37,553 nt of DNA from Oscillospiraceae bacterium (GTDB lineage: Bacteria; Bacillota; Clostridia; Oscillospirales; Acutalibacteraceae): NCBI GenBank assembly GCA_902787025.1, contig CADAER010000024.1:6364-43916 (forward strand). The letters run 5' to 3'. The translations under genes and the position numbers were made by a program. Each line of letters opens with the position of its first letter. The first letter of the stretch is position 1. Below, piece after piece: positions 8,479 through 15,773 of the stretch. The notes beneath the pieces were generated by a model, which did no database searches, was not told where the DNA came from, and saw nothing but the letters and a program-made list of their open reading frames with translations.

Positions 8479-9270
8479 TTACGCGCTGATTGTTACCTTG
8501 TTCGCGCCGAAGAGTTTCTTGAAGAATGCGATTATCATGTTGAAGAAGCCTGCTTTCACGCCGATTTCAATCGTGCCTGAAATCTCTTCGCCCTTCGCGT
8601 TCTTCTGAACATTGCCGTCCGCGTCAACTATCTTGACGGTGAGCTTCTTCGCCGCCGCGATTTCGCCGGGAATCTCGTATGTTACCGACTTGTTGTCGCC
8701 GCGCTTGACTTCCTTCTTGCCGTCAAATACAGCGAGCATAAGTCCGTCGGGAATGTTCTCGCCCTTAGCGGTGACCGTTACCTTCGAGTTCTTGTAAACC
8801 TCGTCGGATTTGACCTTTACCTTCGCCGAGGAAAGATCGGGCTCAAATACCGCCGTGAATGTCAGGTTCTTCGAAGGCATCTTCGCGGGAACCTTCGGGC
8901 TCCAGCCCTTGAAGGTGTAACCCTTCTTGGTCGGGTTCGAGGGAACGGGTATCTTCTTGCCGGGAGCGACGGCCACTTTCTTCACGACCTTGCCGTCAAC
9001 CTTGAATACCGCCTGATAAGTGATAAGCTCATACTCGGCCTCAACGGTTATATCCTTGTCCGCGAGAGTGTATTCCGCCCATTTGCCCTTGTAGCCGTCT
9101 TTCGCGGGAACAGCGGGTTCCTCAATGCTCTTCTGGCCTTCGGTGAATTTCACCTTCGCGACCTCTTTACCGTCCGCGACAAATGTCGCATAGTAGAACA
9201 TTTCGCCGTCATATGAACGCTCAGCGTCGGTGAGGTTCTCCTTCACTGCCGCCGTAAATAACCTTCTCAA
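8479..9270 (-). CDS. C-terminal part of the giant secreted protein, out of frame with the main part
   Basis: 263 residues; no Shine-Dalgarno and no signal peptide. It is almost certainly the continuation of the gene at 9221-12652. Coding similarity begins at V-K-E-N-L-T-D-A-E, inside the 50-bp overlap. It contains an InlB/Listeria-Bacteroides-type repeat (Y-Q-A-V-F-K-V-D-G ... G-Y-T-F-K-G-W-S-P) and a final ~115-residue Ig-like module ending in the aromatic/basic tail A-G-F-F-N-M-I-I-A-F-F-K-K-L-F-G. The same module closes the 18477-22523 protein. Removing one G from the GAAGGAG near 9240 would fuse the two frames as S-E-E-N-L-T-D. Natural frameshift mutation, phase-variable site or assembly error cannot be separated from sequence alone. 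Confidence 0.75.
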   Translation of the reverse strand: MRRLFTAAVKENLTDAERSYDGEMFYYATFVADGKEVAKVKFTEGQKSIEEPAVPAKDGYKGKWAEYTLADKDITVEAEYELITYQAVFKVDGKVVKKVAVAPGKKIPVPSNPTKKGYTFKGWSPKVPAKMPSKNLTFTAVFEPDLSSAKVKVKSDEVYKNSKVTVTAKGENIPDGLMLAVFDGKKEVKRGDNKSVTYEIPGEIAAAKKLTVKIVDADGNVQKNAKGEEISGTIEIGVKAGFFNMIIAFFKKLFGANKVTISA

Positions 9271-12200
9271 TGCCTACATCGCCTTCCGCGCAGGCGGCGA
9301 CTATTTCTCTCATTGTGTCGGGGTAGTTTTCGTAGAACCGTAAAGTTCTTTCCATATATGTAAGATAGCTGTTCATGCCGTTTTCGGTGGAAGCCACCGA
9401 TGATTTTGCCTGTTCTCTGGTCATTCCGCTGAACGCCGCGCCGAACGCTTCGTCATCCGCCGCGTCAATCCACTCGTAAATATCGTCAAAGCTCGTTATT
9501 TCGGTGCCGAGCCTCTCGGAATAACTTTCAAAGTAGTTTTCACGATATTCTTCAAGCGAAGCAATCTCTTCTTCCATTTGCGCGGCATATCCCTTCATGC
9601 TCTCTTCCGTGTCGGCAAGTTGTTCTTCGATTTCCGCGAGATATTCCTCTTTTTCTTCGGGAGTCATGTCCTCGAAATCTCCCATAATGCCCATATAATC
9701 GGGATCGAACGCGTCGTCGCCTATAAGCAGAACATTTTCGCTGAGAACTACCGTTTTAAGGTTTACGCAACCCGCGAACACATAGTCGCTGATTATCGCG
9801 GCGCCGTTGATTGTGACGGTTTCAAGATTGGTAAGGCCAACGAAAGTCCCGTATTCTATATCCTGAACGCTCTCGGGAACAACAACGGAGGTTATTGCCT
9901 TGTTGAAGCAGGCAACGCCGTTGCTCTGATTGTAAACAGCGGTTACGGGCATTCCGTCAATCTCCGAGGGAATTACAAGCTCGGGACCGTCGCCCGTGTA
10001 GCCGTAAATTGCCGCCTCAAAGTTTTCTTTGTTTTCATCACTGTAAACAACATAATTGAAATCGCCCGAAACGCCGGTGTTGCAATAAACACCTGTGTTG
10101 GGAACAACTGAACAGAACTGCTCGCCGCAGGTATCGCAGGTTATGCGGCCTACGCCGCAAGCCGCGAGGGTGGGCTCAACAACATTCTCCGGTTCGCTTT
10201 CGGAGAAGTGCGCGTGACAGACCGTGAAGGTGGTTTCCGCCGCTCTGCCGTAATCCTCATAAATATAAAGTGTATAGGTTTCGTCTTTGTTCAGGCTGTA
10301 AGCAGTGTCCCCGTTATAATCATTGTAATTGCCGTAAACATCCCGGCCTTCACTGTCGTAAACATAGTAGTAAACATCGTATTTTTTCTTATCAAATTCG
10401 TTTTCAAAAACGAAATCGGCGTCCCTGTCGGGAGTGAATGTCGCGATTGTTACGCCGCCCGTTTCAAGTTCAATTTCACAGGGCTCGTCCTCGGTCAGTG
10501 CGTATAAGAACTTCTTTCCGCACTTGTCGCAGTTGCCGTCGCCGTTTTCGTCATAATGGGAATGTGCCACGGTGAAATCGGCTGAGAATCCCTCTCCCGG
10601 ATTTGAAGTGATTACGATTGTGTAGGTTTCGTCTTTGGTGAACTGATAAAGTCCCTCTTTGTTGCTGTATAATTGTTCGCCGTCCGGATCGTTAACAACA
10701 TAATACCAGTCGTTGTCACTCGCGTTTTCATAAATAATTCTGTAATTGTCCGTGCGCTCGCAAGCGAATATTATGTCTCTCCGGGAACCTTTTTCAAACG
10801 CGACTGTGACAGGCTCATCCTCAACCGCCGTGTAAACAAGGGTCTCTCCGCACTTGTCGCACTTGCCGTCGCCGTCATCGTCATAATGATCGTGCCATAC
10901 CGTGAACGTCGCGGTTATCGCTTTGCCGCTGCTTACATAAGCCTTAACGGTGTATGCTTCATCCTTGTTCAGAACGAAAACGTCAAAGCCGTCATAGTAG
11001 CTGTAACCGCTTGTCTGGACGCTGTTGCCGTTGCTGTCGTAAACATAGTAATAAACATACTCGTCTTCGCCTTCCCATTCGCGGTCGATATAGAATCTGC
11101 CGTTTCTGTCGGGAACGAATTTCGCTTCAGCGGTGCTGTATTCTTCGATTTCAACCTCAACGGGTTCGTCTTCCTTGAGCATCGTTATAAACGCCGTCTG
11201 GCAGATATCGCAACAGCCGTCGTTATCCTCGTCAATGTGCTCGTGAGTTATGGTGACTGTTGCCGCCGTGGCTTTATATTCGTATTCACCGAACTCTATC
11301 GTGTATGTTTCGCCTTCTGTCATCCGGTAGGTGTAGTCTTCACCGTTCCATTCGCTGTAAACATAGTTGCCGTTGCCGTCAAAAACTTCGTAATAGAGAT
11401 AGCATCCCTTATCGCATTCGTTTTTCAGAGCATATTCACCGGTTCTGGGGGCGGTGAACTTTGCGAAACCATAGGCGCCCGCTTCGATTTCAATGTCGCA
11501 GGGCTCGCCGTCGGTAAGCGTGGCTATGAACTCTTCTCCGCATTCATCGCACTTGCAATCGCCGTCTTCGTCATAGTGGCCGTGAACGACCGTCAGGTCA
11601 AACACGCTGTCGCCGTATTCGGCGCTGAGCTCTATTCTGTATGTTTCGCCCTCTTTTAATATATAATTGCCGAATTTGTCATTATCCGGGTAAGAGCCGT
11701 CGGTGTCGTAAATGTCCCAGCTGTAATTAGAACTTGTAATGTTGAAAAGACGCACACTGTAGTGACCGTCTTCCGGGCAGGCGAATTTTACATTCATACT
11801 TTCGCCTTTGGTAAGGTCGAATGACAGTATCTCACCTTCCGAAATGTCGAAAACAATATCTGTTCCGCATATGTCGCATTTTTTGTCTTCATTTTCGTCT
11901 TCGTGAATGTGAACGACCGTCAGCGCGCACTCACCTGTATAGTCCGAAGAAAATTTGACTGTGTAGGTTTCTTCCTCTTCCATGGCGCATCCGTAGTAAA
12001 CATCGCTGAGCTGATTGCCGTCCGAGTCAAATACATTGACTTCGTAGCCGTCATAGTCTGCGTAGGCGCCGAAAATATAACTGGCGGTGTAAGGAGCCGT
12101 GAATGAAAACTCCTCTTCATCGCCTCCGAAGATGAAGAACACTTCTTTGTTTTTCTCGGTCAGAACATGAGATAATGTCTTGCCGCATCTGTCGCAGATT

Positions 12201-12652
12201 CCGTCTGTGTCCGCGTCCGTATGTCCGCAGTCAAGAACCGCCGTCACATACATCTCACCCGATCTCGACATGGAATACCAGCTCGCGCCGAGATAATAGG
12301 TAACACCCTTGGTAAGATCACGGGAAATAAGGAAATTTGAGCCGATTCCGCCGTCGTCATTGCTGTCCAGCTCACTTTTTCCGCTGTCGAAAAGATAACC
12401 GTAGGTGTCGTTTTCCGATTCCGAATAAGATGTGAAATAGTAGGTGCCGGAAACAGGCGCGACAAATTTTACATAGGTCACTTCATAGTCTTCGCCTGCG
12501 TAAACGGGGAGAAGCTGATTGAGAGTCAGCGTATACTCCTCGGGAGCCGCGGGCTCGTCCGCGAACGCGGTAAGAGCCGTGAACGGCAGGGCGGAACACA
12601 GCATAATAAGGCTGAGAACTACCGCCGTAAACTTTTTCAGCGTGTTTTTCAT
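9221..12652 (-). CDS. Giant secreted repeat protein with PPC-like domains, His/Asp/Cys motifs and one BspA-like LRR segment
   Basis: 1143 residues from the ATG at 12652 (GGAGG upstream); the longer frame to 12724 lacks a ribosome site. A signal peptide is clear (basic N-terminus, V-L-S-L-I-M-L, cleavage near A-F-A-D). About seven ~113-residue beta-rich repeats follow, resembling bacterial pre-peptidase C-terminal (PPC) domains. Most end in H-x-D-x-D/N-x-D-x-x-C-D-x-C (encoded near 12224, 11910, 11580, 11243, 10893 and 10562). Then comes a short leucine-rich BspA-like segment and a Glu-rich coiled coil around residues 970-1080. It is surface-exposed or secreted and may bind metal through the acidic loop and CxxC. 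The frame ends in G-G-S-E-G-E-P-H-R-R after an apparent one-base shift; see the 8479-9270 entry. No catalytic motif seen. Confidence 0.85.
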   Translation of the reverse strand: MKNTLKKFTAVVLSLIMLCSALPFTALTAFADEPAAPEEYTLTLNQLLPVYAGEDYEVTYVKFVAPVSGTYYFTSYSESENDTYGYLFDSGKSELDSNDDGGIGSNFLISRDLTKGVTYYLGASWYSMSRSGEMYVTAVLDCGHTDADTDGICDRCGKTLSHVLTEKNKEVFFIFGGDEEEFSFTAPYTASYIFGAYADYDGYEVNVFDSDGNQLSDVYYGCAMEEEETYTVKFSSDYTGECALTVVHIHEDENEDKKCDICGTDIVFDISEGEILSFDLTKGESMNVKFACPEDGHYSVRLFNITSSNYSWDIYDTDGSYPDNDKFGNYILKEGETYRIELSAEYGDSVFDLTVVHGHYDEDGDCKCDECGEEFIATLTDGEPCDIEIEAGAYGFAKFTAPRTGEYALKNECDKGCYLYYEVFDGNGNYVYSEWNGEDYTYRMTEGETYTIEFGEYEYKATAATVTITHEHIDEDNDGCCDICQTAFITMLKEDEPVEVEIEEYSTAEAKFVPDRNGRFYIDREWEGEDEYVYYYVYDSNGNSVQTSGYSYYDGFDVFVLNKDEAYTVKAYVSSGKAITATFTVWHDHYDDDGDGKCDKCGETLVYTAVEDEPVTVAFEKGSRRDIIFACERTDNYRIIYENASDNDWYYVVNDPDGEQLYSNKEGLYQFTKDETYTIVITSNPGEGFSADFTVAHSHYDENGDGNCDKCGKKFLYALTEDEPCEIELETGGVTIATFTPDRDADFVFENEFDKKKYDVYYYVYDSEGRDVYGNYNDYNGDTAYSLNKDETYTLYIYEDYGRAAETTFTVCHAHFSESEPENVVEPTLAACGVGRITCDTCGEQFCSVVPNTGVYCNTGVSGDFNYVVYSDENKENFEAAIYGYTGDGPELVIPSEIDGMPVTAVYNQSNGVACFNKAITSVVVPESVQDIEYGTFVGLTNLETVTINGAAIISDYVFAGCVNLKTVVLSENVLLIGDDAFDPDYMGIMGDFEDMTPEEKEEYLAEIEEQLADTEESMKGYAAQMEEEIASLEEYRENYFESYSERLGTEITSFDDIYEWIDAADDEAFGAAFSGMTREQAKSSVASTENGMNSYLTYMERTLRFYENYPDTMREIVAACAEGDVGIEKVIYGGSEGEPHRR

Positions 12653-12694
12653 AAATACCTCCATTAATATATTTTGGTATAATCGCCAACTGTT

Positions 12695-12724
12695 ATTGTA
12701 ACACACTACTATATATAGATTCAA
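12695..12724 (-). promoter_or_regulatory. Promoter of the giant surface-protein gene
   Basis: Leftward TTGAAT (12719-12724), 18-bp spacer, TACAAT (12695-12700), about 45 bp before the start codon. Confidence 0.6.
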
Positions 12725-12836
12725 GTAGAAATAAACTCTTTTTTAAATAAATATCCTTCTGTAACCACCCCCGCGTTCCCGATTCCGAATGCCAAATTAC
12801 AAATTTCTGATTCCAAATTAATAGGCGCAGAGCGCC

Positions 12837-12973
12837 CCCTCTTATAGCCTCCCTCATTGAGGGAGGTGGCTTGACCGCTTGCGGTCAAGACGGAGGGAGT
12901 CCGCAAAACCCACCACAACACAAAACACGTAGGGGCGGATATCATCCGCCCGCAAAATCCACCGCAATCTCCT
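12837..12973. repeat. Dispersed intergenic repeats
   Basis: Contains CCTCTTATAGCC with CCTCATTGAGG, a TTGACCGC-TT-GCGGTCAA hairpin, and the block GTAGGGGCGGATATCATCCG through ATCCACCGCAA. The last block is almost identical over ~55 bp to 14770-14822. The gap 12725-13204 holds these repeats, a terminator and one doubtful short peptide frame. Confidence 0.75.
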
Positions 12974-13023
12974 CTTGTGCGCGCCCCTCAACATCTAATC
13001 CCTGACTCCTGCCCCCTACCCCC

Positions 13024-13070
13024 TAAAAAAGGAACCGCCGCGCGGACAAGAAAGGAGAACCCGCGCGGCG
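13024..13070 (-). terminator. Intrinsic terminator of the PspC gene
   Basis: Perfect 10-bp arms CGCCGCGCGG (13036-13045) and CCGCGCGGCG (13061-13070). Read leftward they are followed by GTTCCTTTTTT. The hairpin lies about 135 bp past the pspC stop. Confidence 0.65.
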
Positions 13071-13148
13071 ATCCCGAAAAGGAGTGATATTCGGCTATCT
13101 TATACAGGAGGTATTCTGTTAAGAGAGTAAAGGGATTTGCTGTTGAAG

Positions 13149-13220
13149 ATGAAAGAAGTGGAGGTCATTATGTACACTGAACCCTTTCTTGCTGAATGTT
13201 GCAGTTATTCGCTTCCGTAA
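13149..13220 (+). CDS. Doubtful 23-residue peptide frame
   Basis: ATG at 13149, with a second ATG at 13170 preceded by GGAGGTC. The peptide ends T-E-P-F-L-A-E-C-C-S-Y-S-L-P and its last bases overlap the 3' end of the opposite pspC gene. A good ribosome site before the inner ATG is the only support. No family recognised. Confidence 0.2.
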   Translation: MKEVEVIMYTEPFLAECCSYSLP

Positions 13221-13408
13221 CCCGGATCATCCTGCATAACGATCGCGGCGATAATGTAGAAGAGCAGTCCGCTGCCGCCCGCAAGGGTGAACACAACCAG
13301 GGCAAGTCTGACTATTGTCGAATCAAGGTCGAGATACTCGGCTATTCCGCCGCATACTCCCGCTATCTTTCTGTCGTTTACGCTTTTGTAAAGTTTTCTT
13401 CCTGCCAT
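13205..13408 (-). CDS. PspC-domain membrane protein
   Basis: 67 residues, nearly all PspC domain: an N-terminal K-L-Y-K-S-V-N-D-R-K-I-A-G-V-C-G-G-I-A-E-Y segment, then one hydrophobic helix around 34-57 (I-V-R-L-A-L-V-V-F-T-L-A). In enterobacteria PspC senses envelope stress. Short stand-alone PspC proteins are common in Clostridia and their partner is often unknown. AAGGAGG is placed for the ATG. It is monocistronic, closed by the hairpin at 13024-13070. Confidence 0.9.
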   Translation of the reverse strand: MAGRKLYKSVNDRKIAGVCGGIAEYLDLDSTIVRLALVVFTLAGGSGLLFYIIAAIVMQDDPGYGSE

Positions 13409-13756
13409 TTCAGGCGCCTCCTTTCAAAGGCCGTTTGTTTGTTTTCTGTGATTAAAATATAACACGGCGCTCCGCGGAAATAAACCCTTTTCGCAAAAAA
13501 ATAGCGCCGTTTATTTCCCCTTTCCGCGCAAAATAGGTCCCCGGAATTCTCCGTAAAAGGAAAAACAGCCGCAGAAGCGGCCGTTTCCCAAAAGAGAAAT
13601 CCAATGAAAAGGAAGATAATCTATGAAAAAGTCTTGTTTTCTCAAGTGCAGTTTTATTGTAAAGCAACAGTTTTACAAACCTGTATACAAATTGTATATA
13701 ATCTGTGAAGATTTTTTAACAATTTTTTAACGGCGGTTATTGGGCGGTCATTCGTA

Positions 13757-13944
13757 AACCAGTATTGGTTTTCACGGAAAGCCAAAGCCGCATAACATCG
13801 TCAGATTTGCTTACCATACACAAAGTATGATTTCACCTCAAAGAGATGGAATTTGTGCGTATTTGCAGGTTATGACGACGAGGAATACTTGATGTATTCC
13901 GAGAAGGAATGCCTGCAAAGATGTGCGAAGGTCGCTCTTTGAGG
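13757..13944. ncRNA. Inverted-repeat-rich element: candidate structured RNA or MITE
   Basis: Three nested perfect arm pairs: CCTCAAAGAG (13836-13845) with CTCTTTGAGG (13935-13944); TTTGCAGG (13862-13869) with CCTGCAAA (13912-13919); GGAATAC (13882-13888) with GTATTCC (13894-13900). The internal loops are nearly symmetric (16/15 and 12/11 nt). Two small hairpins precede it: AAACC/GGTTT near 13757-13772 and CATAC-acaaa-GTATG at 13815-13829. No open frame explains this. Strand and function are unknown. It accounts for most of the gap 13409-13946; the rest is AT-rich and shows no gene. Confidence 0.45.
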
Positions 13945-13946
13945 CA

Positions 13947-14150
13947 TTACTGTTTTATGAAGGACCGCCCTTTCTCCGTCTTTTTTCCGGATTTTCCGAA
14001 TGACGCGTAGTAAATCTTTCCCTGAACCGTTCCGCACGAGCGGACTAATTTTTCGATCTGCCCGTCCGTCATTTTACCGAGAGCCGCCTCTCTTTCCCTC
14101 TTTACGGGGTATGCCCTCTGAAAATCAAACACATTGTCATATTCCTTCAT
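13947..14150 (-). CDS. Small conserved-looking protein of unknown function
   Basis: 67 residues, strongly basic, no membrane segment or recognised motif. A clear GGGAGGA precedes the ATG. It follows the HIRAN gene by 45 bp in the same direction and probably shares its transcript. Codon usage matches the GC-rich neighbours. No function can be offered. Confidence 0.65.
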   Translation of the reverse strand: MKEYDNVFDFQRAYPVKREREAALGKMTDGQIEKLVRSCGTVQGKIYYASFGKSGKKTEKGRSFIKQ

Positions 14151-14195
14151 AATGATTCCTCCCTTGGTAACCGCGCCTCATCCGTGTCTCCCGCG

Positions 14196-14519
14196 TCAGG
14201 ACGCGATAGTTTCCCCGTCGGGCGCCCCGTCCTCAATATAGCAGAGAACGCCCTTGGGCAGAACATAAAGCACCTTGCCGTCGGCGGTATCGCCGATCTT
14301 GTCATAGAGCCTGCCCGCGCTGAAGCTTTCGCCCTCAACGGTGTAGGGGCTGTTCGCGACATAGCCTATCTGCCCGAGACCCTCCATCTCAACCTTTATC
14401 GCCTCGGAGTCAACCTCGTTGTCGGGCTCCTTGACAAGGCGGACGGTCATACCGGGTTCGATGAAATCGCTGCCGAAGCGGTGATTTGTGCCTGTGAGAG
14501 TGAAATATATTCTGTTCAT
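14196..14519 (-). CDS. Stand-alone HIRAN-domain protein
   Basis: 107 residues. The fold signature is F-T-L-T-G-T near the start, P-G-M-T-V-R-L-V-K-E-P-D-N-E-V-D-S-E-A-I and then G-Q-I-G-Y-V-A-N. This matches HIRAN, the beta-barrel that in HLTF/Rad5 binds 3' single-stranded DNA ends at stalled forks and occurs alone in many bacteria. AAGGAGG precedes the ATG. It is first of two leftward genes and diverges from the phage-like operon across a LexA-type box at 14632-14645, in keeping with a DNA-damage role. Partner proteins are unknown. Confidence 0.85.
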   Translation of the reverse strand: MNRIYFTLTGTNHRFGSDFIEPGMTVRLVKEPDNEVDSEAIKVEMEGLGQIGYVANSPYTVEGESFSAGRLYDKIGDTADGKVLYVLPKGVLCYIEDGAPDGETIAS

Positions 14520-14627
14520 GATTCAAAGCCTCCTTTTTTGCTTTGATCTGATTATACGCCCGGCTCTGTCCGATAAGACGGACTCCGACACATTTTTCAC
14601 GCAAAAACGGGAAATTTTTCAAACCTC

Positions 14628-14656
14628 TTGACAAACATTTGTTCGAGTGTTAAGGT
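14628..14656 (+). promoter_or_regulatory. Promoter of the lysis cassette with LexA-type SOS box
   Basis: TTGACA at 14628-14633, 17-bp spacer, weak -10 TAAGGT at 14651. CAAAC-ATTT-GTTCG (14632-14645) overlaps the -35 and spacer and differs by one base from the Gram-positive LexA consensus. On the opposite strand TATAAT (14659-14664) may serve the HIRAN gene, so one LexA dimer could control both arms. Confidence 0.6.
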
Positions 14657-14721
14657 AGATTATAGCGGGGCATAAATCAGAACCCGGAGAGATCAATGAG
14701 GAGTGAGAAACGGCAATCTCC

Positions 14722-14822
14722 CGTAGGGCGCGGATATATCCGTGCCGAAACGAAAAATACAGTTTTAATCAACACAAAACACGTAGGGGCGGATATCATC
14801 CGCCCGCAAAATCCACCGCAAA
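14722..14822. repeat. Dispersed repeats in the leader of the lysis cassette
   Basis: GGGCGCGGATATATCCGTGCC is followed by the GTAGGGGCGGATATCATCCG block (14770-14822). Near-copies are at 7970 and 12916. They sit between the promoter and the first gene and fold into stable hairpins. They also create an artificial 71-codon in-frame extension of that gene. This fills the gap 14520-14908. Confidence 0.75.
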
Positions 14823-14908
14823 TCTTTCCGGGAACAAAAAGCAAAACTTACCCGCGGGCGGATTTGTTACAACAAAACCTGTCCCGCGGCGCGAAAAGGA
14901 GGTATGAA

Positions 14909-15523
14909 GTGAACGAATACTGCAATTACCCCACGGAAGAAGAAATACGCGAGGCAGTGAAAGCCTGCTGCGGCAGGTGCTGCAAATGCGTTGAAACTCC
15001 CGTGGAATACGCCTGGCGGGCAAGGGATGTCGATATGAGCGCCCTTCTCCGCCTCGCCGTCGAAAATGAACTCACCCCGGCGGAGCGCGAAGCCGTCAGC
15101 CTGCGGTGGTTCGAAAATCTCAGCAACCGCGAAACCGCCCTTCGTCTGGGCGTTTCGGAATCCGCCGTTTCCCGCACTCTTTCACGGGCGGCGGCAAAAC
15201 TGCGTAAGGCTCTCGGCTACGCGGTTTTTTATCAGCACAATATTAATAGTGACGCTATTATTCCCGCCGCTCTGGAAAGAGCGAGAGCCGTCCGGGCGGC
15301 GAAAATGATGAAGGCGGAAAACTTCGCTCAGCAGGTGAAAAAACAGCGGCTGAGCCGCGGCTACAACGAAAATCAGGTTGAAAAATACGCGGGTCTGAAG
15401 CCCGGCAGAGTGCGCGCCATCGAAAGCGGAGCCGCTCCGTCGGCGGAGGAAACGGCGAGACTCTGCGCCTTTTTCGCGGTTTCACCCTGCGGCGCGGACG
15501 AAAAACAAGAGGAGGCACAATGA
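14909..15523 (+). CDS. Phage-type regulator: sigma region 4-like HTH plus C-terminal XRE HTH
   Basis: 204 residues from a GTG with AAAGGAGG upstream. The in-frame extension back to 14696 is translated dispersed repeat and is rejected. An unusual cysteine cluster C-C-G-R-C-C-K-C lies at 20-27. A sigma-70 region-4-like HTH is at about 50-105 (L-T-P-A-E-R-E-A-V-S-L-R-W-F ... S-N-R-E-T-A-L-R-L-G-V-S-E-S-A-V-S-R-T-L). A second, XRE-like HTH is at about 140-195. Late-gene regulators of Clostridial phages look like this. It probably activates the cassette it heads; the cysteine cluster could bind metal or sense redox (inference). It overlaps the next gene by 4 bp. Confidence 0.8.
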   Translation: MNEYCNYPTEEEIREAVKACCGRCCKCVETPVEYAWRARDVDMSALLRLAVENELTPAEREAVSLRWFENLSNRETALRLGVSESAVSRTLSRAAAKLRKALGYAVFYQHNINSDAIIPAALERARAVRAAKMMKAENFAQQVKKQRLSRGYNENQVEKYAGLKPGRVRAIESGAAPSAEETARLCAFFAVSPCGADEKQEEAQ

Positions 15524-15750
15524 ACGGAAAAACACTTTACGAACTCGGCGAGGAATATTACGAGCAGGCGGATATCCTCCGCTCGCAGATTTCCGCCGCA
15601 AGAAAACGGCTCGGGGAGATAAGCCCGATCTGCAAGGAGGCATACAAGCTCAAATCGGTTCTCTCCGTGCTTTACAGACAGCGCAGCGAGGCTGTCGAAA
15701 TCGGCCGCACGCTGTGCAATTACTATGAAAGAAAGGAAGATGCGGCATAA
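15520..15750 (+). CDS. Small coiled-coil phage-like protein
   Basis: 76 residues, helical with heptad-like spacing (A-D-I-L-R-S-Q-I-S-A-A-R-K-R-L). No known domain. ATG overlaps the previous stop (ATGA) and AGGAGG lies just upstream. It keeps its place between regulator and baseplate-like protein, so it may be a small structural or chaperone protein of the cassette. Confidence 0.75.
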   Translation: MNGKTLYELGEEYYEQADILRSQISAARKRLGEISPICKEAYKLKSVLSVLYRQRSEAVEIGRTLCNYYERKEDAA

Positions 15751-15773
15751 ACACAAAACAGATAACAGCGGCA

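Noticed and set aside
10673-11659. Long rightward open frame (328 codons) inside the giant surface-protein gene
   Set aside because: It is the antisense shadow of a GC-biased repeat gene with no ribosome site; its repeats mirror those of the leftward gene.
14696-14908. In-frame 71-codon N-terminal extension of the lysis-cassette regulator
   Set aside because: It is translated dispersed repeat with no ribosome site; GTG at 14909 follows AAAGGAGG and begins the real protein.
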